64,000 nt of DNA. Source: Trebouxia sp. TZW2008. Lineage: Eukaryota; Chlorophyta; Trebouxiophyceae; Trebouxiales; Trebouxiaceae. Positions 12,401 through 25,400 of this stretch are shown in pieces (positions within the stretch are counted from its first letter, which is position 1; the number at the start of each line of letters is the position of its first letter). The position numbers were made by a program, and so were the translations under genes. The notes below the pieces were generated by a model. The model saw only the letters and a list, made by a program, of their open reading frames with translations, had not been told where the DNA came from and searched no databases. The stretch covers positions 1 to 64,000 of the forward strand of contig BDIU01000404.1 of the NCBI GenBank assembly GCA_002118135.1, given 5' to 3'.

Positions 12401-15045
12401 TACCTCTGGCATGCCTATGCCCAAGTTGACGATGGCATGTGGTCTGTCAATCATGAGCATGGCTCTGTGAGCAATGACCTTTCGCTCGTTCATTGGCAGG
12501 GGAGCAAGTGAGGAGATTGGCGCTCGCCACTCGCCTGCATCACAGCAATGACTTGGAATTCATTCTGACGTTGAGTGAGCCTGCTGTGAAATTGTGATAG
12601 TGAAAGATAATATGGAATGTGCTTGAAGAACAGCGATCTGGACTTGTCTGCCTTGCGTGTCCATTTCAGTTGGTTCAACACAGATTACAACAGAGCTGCA
12701 AAGAGGCCATTGATTGTATCTGTACGCAACCAGGACATGCAGACATGCATTGACATGATGACACAGGCTCAAATTGCTCAATCGCAAATAGCACTGCGTG
12801 ATTGTAGCCAGACGCGGATTGAAAACAGAATCATCCCTGACAAACCTTTTCATTTACTTACCATGTTGCATGCTCAACGCAGCAGCTGCACTGCTCCAAA
12901 ACTGTTGTGAAACTTTTCCTTGAAATTTTTTGTGCACATGTTGTTGAAATAGTTTGCAATTGTGCTGAAGAACTGTCTGCTCACCAGACAAGGAGCCATC
13001 ATAGATGTGGCTGCCTAGATGCATCCAATGATTTTCAGCTGGCGCCAATACAATCTTGTCAACCATAGCTCCTGGTATGTGTGCTGCCCTGGTGTTCATG
13101 GTGCCTCTGTCCACAATTCGCTCCACTTGCACAATCACAACGCCACCGGAATTATGCGCTGCCATGGCCTGCACCACACACTCATGATGACACCAAGGGT
13201 CTTGAAAGTCATGGTAATAGTGATGATGATGATAACGATAGTGGTAGTGATAATGCTGGTGCTGGTGCTGGTGCTGGTGCTGGTGCTGATGCTGATGATG
13301 TGACAGTAACATACATATGAACGTTTGCAGTCAGACTGGTATTAGCTTGACAATAGCATCAATGAACGACAGTACTGCTCCTGTCAGAATGCAGTGACTG
13401 TTGCCAACCTGCATTGTGCTCCCAACAAAACTGTCCGTGCATGACATGCCGTTTCATCACTGTAGTGCATACCATGTTGAGACTGTCCAGATACAGAGCC
13501 TCCTTTTCAAAGCTGACATTGCCATCCAGGTCAGCAGTGGTCCCTCTCAGCAAGGCTGCATGCACCTTAGGGGGCGCCTTGTACCACAGGCGCTCCTTGC
13601 CATCCATATTGACAACATGCACCACGTCTGCTTGATCCGGGCTGGTTAGCTTGCCGCCCTGTCATGACACAGCATGTCAGCATGATCGTCATCATAGTCA
13701 TCTGACATGGCTATCTCCCTTGAACTGTCTGACACAAGGCCCAGCCTTTCTGTAAATGGAGCGTTTAGTGCTAACGACGTTGCACCAGTGTTGCACAAAA
13801 GGCTACAGCAGATACATGCTTGTTGCAGAGCCCATGCAGAACTAACATTACTACGTGAGGTGCAGAACATCGTGACAGTTCAAGTTATCAGCTTTGATGC
13901 TGGCGTTGTGATTTCATCACCTCTTTGACACTCTAGCTGCTACACAAACATTGCTTGCAGCGACCCACATGAAACGTGGGCTTGCGCAAAGACAACAGTG
14001 TTAGTTCTTGGAATGCGCACCTGTTCCCTTGGATCCACAAAGGTCCCAAGCCCAACATGGGTGATAGGGCCTAGCCTTCCAGAAGCTGTGTCTCTCAACA
14101 GGTGCGACACTGCAGCACACCTATTGCATGCTTTTGTCACACATCTCTTGATGACTGCTCGTACCTCATTCCTGCTGCACTTCAAATCTGTGACTTCGCA
14201 ACCATTCAATGTATGCTGCGGCAATATGTGCAAATATCATGTTGCTCATCTCTCAGCTGCTGCTCATGTGTCATTTCTGCTGCGGTCCACATCACCATTT
14301 ACTGCGCGTTGCAGTGATGTCGGTCAACATGACAGGGGCACACCTACGCCTAGAGGCAGATTCCAAGCATTGATCTTCTTTGCTGTGATCATTTTGAGAA
14401 GTTTTGGTGATAGACCAGCCCAGCCAAATGTGGCTGTGCTAATTAACCCATCAACAGCTAACTCATCCAGGCCTCTTCCTTTGCCATCACCACAGGCGGC
14501 CACACAAACAATGTGCAGATTTTGAGGATGCTGACTGGAATCAAAGCGCTTTCTGAGAGCCTTAACTAAGTATTCTGGAAACCCCAAGCCAACAAAACCT
14601 GCAACCTGCTCAGATGCAAGCCAGAGTCAGGCAGCCGGGATCACGCTTTATGAACACGTGCGTGAAGTGCGCTACAATGCAGTATTGCCTCAACACTGTC
14701 TGTTGTGAGAGAAGCTGCTATGCCTGCAAAGCTTTCTGTATTAGGCTGACCAACAGAAAGTTTCTCACATCGCTGTGAAGACGAGCTGGCACTGCAAAAT
14801 GGGTTTTGCGTCCTTTGCGTTGCAAGGCTTACGGTCATGACAGCGGAGTCAGGGATGAGATCGACAGCATCTCCCGCTTTAGCAACCTTGCCTTCCGGAC
14901 GCGAGGCCGACGCTCGACACGTCGATGCAAGCAAGGCAGGTCGTACGGCAGGCAGTGGTGACAGGTGCTCCTGCAGCACTTTTACACGCCGCAGTTGCGC
15001 AAGTGTCGAGACCTGCTGCTCTTGACCGACTGCTGCCGTGTCCAT
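9445..15045 (-). CDS. Propionate/acetate CoA-transferase (YdiF/Pct-like, fused alpha-beta subunits)
   Basis: Spliced gene for a class I CoA-transferase, which moves CoA between acyl-CoA and short-chain acids. ATG at 15045 opens an Arg/Ala-rich leader ([23 protein letters not shown]) that could target mitochondria; the domain starts at [20 protein letters not shown]. Then follow [14 protein letters not shown] and [14 protein letters not shown] (~14350-14590), [13 protein letters not shown] (~14040), [17 protein letters not shown] with [13 protein letters not shown] (~13470-13625), [15 protein letters not shown] (~13020-13168), [11 protein letters not shown] and VNLGIGMPE (~12410-12490), [14 protein letters not shown] (~12060-12120; its Glu is probably the catalytic residue), [15 protein letters not shown] (~11966-12010), [20 protein letters not shown] (~10890-11010), [20 protein letters not shown] (~10050-10130) and [18 protein letters not shown] (~9470-9530), ending [12 protein letters not shown] at 9445. 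The intron-exon detail is approximate. Confidence 0.88.
10665..10825 (-). pseudogene. Two ghost copies of the CoA-transferase '[16 protein letters not shown]' exon end
   Basis: Downstream (minus sense) of the real exon (~10880-11010) are two copies. One at ~10773-10822 reads [15 protein letters not shown]; one at ~10675-10735 reads [14 protein letters not shown]. Both keep a donor-like position but lack the PGCGGFIDI part. Confidence 0.8.
11560..11965 (-). pseudogene. Three ghost copies of the CoA-transferase '[14 protein letters not shown]' exon
   Basis: A ~150-bp unit is repeated next to the real exon (~11966-12060). Ghosts at ~11577-11640, ~11727-11815 and ~11880-11965 translate in pieces as [20 protein letters not shown] and [10 protein letters not shown]. 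Each is followed by the same intronic sequence (tctagcaaacagacagctca). The upstream NFYNGGG part is damaged in all three. Confidence 0.82.
13205..13305. repeat. GATGAT / GCTGGT microsatellite in a CoA-transferase intron
   Basis: A simple repeat: (GAT)n-like at 13220-13240, then about seven GCTGGT hexamers at 13254-13300, running into GCTGAT. It produces a His/Gln-rich false ORF on the minus strand. It lies just beyond the acceptor of the exon that starts near 13168. Confidence 0.85.
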
Positions 15046-15529
15046 GGCTGTATGAATGCGCAGCTCGCTTTCGCTGCAAGGACTGGCAGCATCAACGGCA
15101 CCAAATCATGATGCCTCGTGGGTGTAAACTTCCACGGTCGTGCCGCTGCCGGCTCGCATTGCCGAGGTCTTGTTGCTGACTCCGAGTACTGTTAGCTGGA
15201 GTTACTAAACGTTAGTCACAATCTATGAGTAATTAGCCTCACAAGCAATGTGCATTGCAGAGATGAGATGCAGCCTTGCCCTGCGTTCTTGTGACGAGCG
15301 GCAGATAGCAGCTATACGAATGTTGTCTGTGTGTGTGGGAAGCGTTGATCGCATGACTTGGTAGCAATCAGCCTGAGGAGCTCGTGTGTTGGACTGCGTT
15401 GATTTCAAAACTTGTCAGGCGTTGTGAAGCCTCTTCCGCGTGTAGGTTCTGCCGGTGTTGTGCAACAGCAATCAGTTGACGTCAAAGAGGCGCAGTATCC
15501 ACTACTTTCTCTGGGGGAACATAGGCAGC
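14800..15529. promoter_or_regulatory. CpG-rich divergent promoter between CoA-transferase and TEX9-like gene
   Basis: This covers the CoA-transferase first exon and the ~480-bp gap to the TEX9 ATG at 15530. CpG density is visibly high at 14820-15180 and drops on both sides. No other gene is seen in the gap. The promoter role is inferred from the two divergent starts. Confidence 0.45.
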
Positions 15530-18496
<2,967 letters not shown>

Positions 18497-19476
18497 ATGT
18501 AATGCAACCTGGACGTCCATGTGAACCACTCAACTTTGGTGTAACCCTTTGCTTTCTGCACCTTGGGCTTTTCAAGTCGGACCATTGAATGTTGTCCTGC
18601 CAGTGAACGTCGTGTTTCAATACTTGGTCTGGAGCCAATCATGACCCAGTCAGTGTGTCTGGATGCTGAAAGATGGCACATTGACTTTGGGCCTGCCAGT
18701 GACCTTGGGCTTTTCCAATCAGACCATTGAGTATAGCCTTGCCAGTGCAAATCTCATTGAACTGTTGATCTGTGACCAGAAGTTGTTGACCAAGTATGTC
18801 TGGGTTCTGGACTGTTGCATTGGCCTGCCAGGGTCTGCAAACGCTCACATTTTGACATCTCTTGCTTGTGCCTGGTATAATCTAGCAAAAGTGCATGGCA
18901 TTCTTGTGTGTTGCAAGCAGTCTTGAGGAGTGTCTGCTTGTTGACACACTGTACAGCTGCCCGCATCAAACAGGTTATCTGATCCCAGGATGGTCACACC
19001 AGAGCAAAAGGTCAGTGACAGACCGTATGGGCATGTAACAGCTCATTGCTGCGCCAGGAAAAAGCTTTGCAAGGACTGAAACTTTGAAAGCAGATCATGT
19101 ACAGGGGTCAGCTCCGCGGACAAAAGTGTGTAGCTCGACCCTTGAGCTGCACACAGATCAAGTCCTGCTTGCATGTTGAAAACCGACTTCTGGCTTGAAA
19201 GGCATGCAACTAATGATGAAATAGAAACTGCAACGGAGCTGCTTGCCCATGCAGCACACAATGTAGCAGACTTCTGGTGAACTTGAAATTTTGTTTTGAC
19301 CGGGCCCAGCGTGCATGGCGACTTCCCGAGCATCGAACAAAGCAAGTCTTGCTCGGCGCCAACTTTGCGATCGACAGCATGGCATCATACATGCGGCAAG
19401 CGAGCGACTTCACCGCTATCTCCAAAGTCACTCGGTCACCCAGTCAGGTGATCGCACCTTATTGACCTAGCCAGGC
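18497..19476 (+). other. Intergenic region with a duplicated ~55-bp 3'-UTR segment and the protease promoter
   Basis: After the TEX9 stop, a ~135-bp stretch is repeated once: 'ccttgggcttttcaagtcgg' at ~18560 and 'ccttgggcttttccaatcag' at ~18697, each followed by similar gccagtg sequence. CpG becomes frequent from ~19300, just before the ubiquitin protease ATG at 19477, which suggests its promoter. No gene was recognised here. Confidence 0.55.
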
Positions 19477-22400
19477 ATGTACCCACTACTTCCGGTCACG
19501 GAAACAAGCATGAACGCGGCGGTTCCAGGTCCCGCAGACGAAGCCAAGCAAGTCATTGAAACCGAGACTAGATGCGCAAACGCTGTGGCTAAAGAGCCGA
19601 CCTTTCTCGTGGCGACAAGGTACAAGCTCAGAATGTTCTTGAGCGACAGCACGCGCAGTGGGCATTTTCAGCTGCCAGACATCACACTATGGTGGATCAG
19701 ATTCGATCATTGTTGTGCCTTTCCTTTGCGAGTAAGGACACCCTGTGATGTCTATGCTTTCGGACGCTCACAATCGCTTCTCCACGCAGTTGGTGGAACA
19801 CCTGGAAAGACTACTCTGGCTTCACACTTGATCATGACAATGCTCCTGCCATCAGACAGAGGCGCGCAGATGAAATGCTGCCCGCGAGGCCTTCAGCAAT
19901 AGACAATAGTGGTCTGGTTGTTGATGAGATCAACAAAGACTCCAAAAACCTGAAGCCAAACCTTGTTGAGGGGCGAGACTACATTCTGCTTTATGAGAGC
20001 ACCTGGAAGCTGCTGCACAGCTGGTACGGGGGCGAGACAGCTTTCATGCGACAATGGGTGGGCGGGACAAACGATTCAGCGTTTGTGGAAGTCTATATGT
20101 TACAGCTCATCATCAGGCGCTCCTCTGATAACAAGGAAGCTCAGCTGTTTATCACGCGAGAGGTGCAGCACAGAAACCCACGTTCCGCATTGCCAGCTAG
20201 TCAGCCTGTTTGCGGTTTGTCCTGCTTATAAGCAAGACATTTCTTGCCTTGCTGCATTCTGTTTGCGCAAGAGAAGGACAGACACCAAGAGAGCAATTGC
20301 CTACACAGTGGCAATCAATATGTTGCAGTGACTGTCAGATGTGAACCTGCAGGCCAAAAAATCAGAGCTGAAAGACAAAGCATGCGAGTTGTTGGGTCTC
20401 AAACCAGAGAAAGTGCGCTTGTGGGATTTCTATAATCAGGCTTTGTACCAACTTATGGAAGATCAGCTTGATGACAAGGTTGCAGGGGATGTGCCAAACA
20501 ATACGCTGATGGACAAACAACATGTGTTGTTGGAAGAACAGGTATAGCACCTGCATGCTTGGCAAAACAAGTTTGCATCACTGTCATGCTCTGGGTGGAG
20601 ACATTGTCATTGATGCCAGACAAGACATCATGCAAAACTGCATGACATGCTGTGTGAGAAGCTAGAGGCATTCATGGTATTGATGATGGGGATGCTCAAC
20701 AGCGCATGCAGCAGCTATGCCTCATGCCCACTTTCAACAGTCAAACATCAGACGTCCTCAATTGATGCTCAAACAAGACAGCCTGGTAAGACAAGACTCG
20801 TGACACACACGACAGCTCCCATGCTACAGTATTTGATTTGTCAGCGGCATCATCATGCACATAGTTACGCATGCTGTCGGCAGGTGTTGCTACTGCTGTG
20901 CGTTGCCCACACTGCTGATGTACAGTAATATCTCGTTATAAGGACACTCGTTATAAGGACGTTTTCGATGCAAGGACAATGCATCTCAGAACCAAGCACT
21001 GCATTCTGACTGCAGAGGTCCCTCTGAGTAAGAACAATTTGATGTAAGGACAAGATTCTTGGTCATCAAAGCAGTCGTTACAGAGAGAGTTTACTGTAAT
21101 ACTATTTGCACACCATCTGCTGATCGTGCTGGCATCAGATGTTGACCTGGATGCAGGATGCTGCTGTCTTTTGCCTGCAGTGCTAATGTGCGCTGTTTGC
21201 ATGCCAAGTTCTGATCATGCTGGCGTTAAGCTTTGATGTGAAGCTATCTGCACACCATCTAATGATTATGCTGGCACCAGAAGTTGACCTCATTGCAGGA
21301 TGCTGCTGCCTTTTGCCTGCAGTGCTGATCAATGCTGTTTGCACGTCAACTACTGAGGATGCTGGCCTTGCGTTTTGACCTCATTGCAGGGTGCTGCCAT
21401 CTTCTGGCTGCAGTGCTGATGAATGCTATTTAGATGTCAATCACAGATGATGCTGGCCTTAGTTTTTGACCTTGTTGCAGGGTGCTGCCGTCTTTTGCCT
21501 GCAGTGTTGATGAATGCTGTTTGCATGTCCATGCCTTATGATGCTGGCATTGGATGTTGACCTTATTGCAGGACGCTGGTGGGCAGTTTGTCCTAAAGAA
21601 GGAGCCTACAGCTGTCATTCCTAGCAGCAACTCTCTGATCTTACGTCATCGGAACTTCCCACCTTCTGATACCTTCATGGATGTAAGCCCCTCTTGAAGG
21701 CAGTCAAACCTGAATCAAAATGCACATATTCAGATGCAGATAGCAGCCTGTCACCAACCTGCACTTGTTTTCGAGTTTGAATCATGGTATGTCAAATGCA
21801 AACAGGCAGAAGGCAAAAGTGCTATTGCTTGCATTTGAGTCAACTTTTGCCAGTTTGAGGGTTGCAACTCAGGTAGAAAGCAACATGGTCGCAACCTTCT
21901 GTTAAGAATGCTGTGTTTCATCTACATAGCAATGTTCTTCTGCAATTGTGGGCTCAGGTATGCAGGACTTGCCGATTGCATGAAACTCTCAAAGGCAGGG
22001 AGTGCTACTGCTTGCATACAACTCAACTTTTGCCAGTCTGAGGGTTGCAACTCAGGTACAAAGCAACCTCGTTGCGACCCTCAGACGACAATGCTGCTTT
22101 CTATCTCAGTCGCAATCTTCTTCTGCTATTGCAGGCTCAAGTATGCAGCATATGCCGGTTGTACGAACATCTTCGACTTGTGTTGCACATCTCATGTCAC
22201 ACAAGTTCTGGCCTTTTGGACACAAAGCTTCACTTGGCAATTCAAATCATGCTGCATGTGCTGTTGCCTTAGCTGGTCCCCCTCTCTTTGCAATCTGTCA
22301 CATGAGCGCAGCAATGCCTATTTTGCTTGACTGCAGCAATGCCAAGATATGATGTTGGAACTGTTTGCAAGTTGTACCAGACTTTGAAGTAAATAGCTGC

Positions 22401-25400
22401 TACAGGCCAAAGTCTGATGGCTAATAGTGCATGGCTTTGCGCGCTGAGATCAATGATGAAGCACCTGTTGGCGCAGGCCAAAGGTCATTGTCTGACAATG
22501 CATGTCATTGCAAGTTCTGGACAATAATGAAGTCATGGTGGGATGCAGGGCCAAGTTCAATGTCTGAATTTTCAAAATGTTGCAAGTAGTGAACAATGAT
22601 GAAGCACTTGTGGGCTTAAGGCACAAAAGCGAAAGCATGGCCTAGCAGGCGAGGGAAATTTGGCCAAAACCTGTTTCATGAACTCCAGCTTTGAGAGCCT
22701 GGCTTACACTATAACCCCATGCACAACCTGCTCCAGAACCAATGTTGCAGCATTTGTGTGGTACAGGCGCAAGGACGGGAGCATGGCTTAGCAGGTTTGG
22801 GTAATTTGGGCAATACCTGTTTCATGAACTCCAGCATTCAGAGCCTTGCTCACACTGTTCCCCTCATGCGCAAGTTCCTGGGCAAGCGGTATGAGTCAGA
22901 CATCAATAAGGACAACCCGCTGGGCATGAATGGGGAACTGGCTGAGGCTTTTGGGAATTTGATGGATAAGCTTTGGCAGGCAAGTTTCCTCTGCCAATGT
23001 GGCTAATTTAGCTTTTGCTGATGGTTGCTCTGTATTTCTGATCGGCCAACAACATGCGTTTGTCAAGCATTTTAGCCGTTTCATTCACGCTCAACTTGCT
23101 GGTTGCTGCCTATCGGTGTTTGGCACCAATCCAGTGTTTGTCAACTCGGCTGGGGCAAAGCATACGCTGGCTGTTTACCATGGCTGTGTATACCTGAGAA
23201 TGCACATGACCTGGTATCTTCACTCTTATCTGCCACAGAAGATTTGTGATCCTGGAATGAGTGAATTGAGGGTTGGTTCGACACCAATACGGCCTGTCCC
23301 AAAATAGCCTGTCCAAAGGCATTTGGTGGCTATTTGGAAGCAGTTTTCTGCTGCTGCATGCCCCTCGCACCGTCGTGGCATCTCCCTTGCAAGCATGTGC
23401 TGATGAATGCAGGACAATACAGCGCATGTCAATCAAACCAACTCTGATTTTGCACTGATGTCACAACTTACGCTCCTGCAATGCAGGGTAATACAGCGTT
23501 TGTGACCCCCAGTCACTTCAAGTATCAGCTGGGCAAGTTTGCCCCTCAATTTCAGGGCTATGGGCAGCAGGACAGTCAGGAGCTGCTGGCCTTTCTGCTG
23601 GACGGCTTGCATGAGGACCTCAACAGGATCAAACGCAAGCCTTACATTGAGGTGTGTTCTAGTATGCATCCATGCCCATTGAGACATCAGCCTTGTGGTT
23701 ACATGCAGTGCATGTATTGTTTGTCGCCACAGCAATTGATCAAACCCTCTCTGCAGGCTGAGTTGTTACTACGAGAATGGGCATGCATAGATCTGATTGC
23801 ATTTCTTGTGGATGTGTAGGAGAAAGATGCCAATGGCCGGCCTGATGAGGAAGTGGCAAGGGAGGCCTGGGACAATTACAGGAAGCGCAATGACTCCACT
23901 ATTGTGGACCATTTCCAGGTGGGCATGTTGACCTCCCTCCCTTGCTGTTTTGCCCCCCCCCCCCCCCTCCACCCCCCCCCCTTGCTTTTTTCCCCCCCCC
24001 CCCCCTCTACCTGCAAACCCCCCCTCCCCAGCTGCTCCTGCCCTGTGCATGCCTGTCATTTGACAAAGACCGACCCCATGACTGATTGCATGAGAATTCA
24101 CTCCTGCCCAAAGCCATACATCAATGTACAGTAAACTCTCACTTTCACGACACTCGATATAACGACACTCGGACCTTGCCCATGCGCAGTGTGATTGCCG
24201 TTATATCGAGTATATAATGAGTGCTCAGACTCGGCTGCAGCTGACTGATGCCGATCGCAAACTGATCTGCGAGCTGAGATTAGCAAACAAAGACTTGTCT
24301 CAAGAGCAACTGACAAGACTAGTAGCAGCAAAGATAGGCAAAGAAGCACTTGACCGCTCCACAGTGACTTACCTCTTGAAAAGAGGCCTCAAAGTGGCAC
24401 AGTGACAAAGACAGTCATGCACAGAGCAGCACAAAGTTTAGACTTGGACACAGCTCTGTATGCATGCTTTAGATACGATAACATGTTTGTGAACAGGATG
24501 TCAGAGAAGGTGGCAAAGACACAAGATTCCCATCCCGACAACCGGCAGCAGCGCAACATCACATCATACTTCAGCACTGCATAGCTGTAGTCAGTTTTGT
24601 CTTGCAATCTTACCAGAAATCACCAGCAGTTTTGGTGCAGCTGTATATCTGATCAAAACAAAGCATATGACACCATTTGTAGCTTGCATGACTGAGCATT
24701 CCCGCCTTTACAGCCAAGATTTGTTGTAAGGACAATTAGCAGCTAAATGTCGTTACTTCCAACTAGGGACAATTCGATGTAAGGACAATTTTCTTGGTAA
24801 CCAGTGCAGTCGTTATATCAAGAGTTTACTGTATATCATCTTATCTGGACTGCCCTTGAGCTCAGTGACCAATCCAGCGTCTGGTGTCTAGTGTCCTGTC
24901 CCTAGCTGTGCTGCAGCTTGACCTGAAACCTTGCCTTTTAGCAAAACGCTGTCAATCAGCTTTGTAGCGCTTGTAACCTGTGCATGGTCACCTGCGCGCT
25001 GTTCAAATTTGGCTGTGCCCCACAGGGTCTGTACAAGTCAACCTTGATCTGTCCAATGGAAGATTGCCAGTTCCACTCCATCAAGTTTGACCCCTTCATG
25101 TACCTGTCGCTGCCTCTGCCTGACAAGCGCACACGCAACTTTGAGGTGACTGTGGTCCATGTGGACGGCTCCAAGGTCCCTACCCGCTACTGTGTCACAG
25201 TGCCTGTCACAGGTCAGCACTCATTGCATTTCTGTATGGCATGTCCATGTACTTGTTGCTGCCTCTGGCTGATAAGCGCACCCACAAGCTTCAGGTGACT
25301 GTGTTGCATGTGGGCAGCTCTAAGGTCCCTACTCAGTACTGTGTCACAGTGCCGAACACAGGTTAGCACTGCTTGCTGAAAAGTGCAAGTTGTCTGATGC

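Larger units (their letters stand above)
24129..24831 (+). mobile_element. 703-bp pogo/Tigger-like DNA transposon, internally deleted
   Basis: Ends CAGTAAACTCTCACTTTCAC and ...AAGAGTTTACTG form inverted repeats and are flanked by TA, the pogo/Tc1-mariner target site. 'Cgatataacgacac' near the left end is typical of the group. Inside are two short ORFs that match the N- and C-termini of a pogo transposase with the DDE core missing. It sits in the protease intron 23919-25025, in the sense orientation. Confidence 0.85.

Noticed and set aside
12854..13312. 152-codon minus-strand ORF with a His/Gln-rich start
   Set aside because: The His/Gln stretch is translation of a GCTGGT/GAT microsatellite. 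Only the ~13020-13168 part is a genuine CoA-transferase exon.
21100..21570. CRISPR-like array
   Set aside because: Repeat units are diverged, ~90 bp, with no uniform repeat/spacer pattern. They are copies of an intron-exon boundary in a eukaryotic gene.
23769..24134. Gly-rich and Pro-rich ORFs on both strands
   Set aside because: They are produced by poly-C tracts inside an intron and have no coding support.
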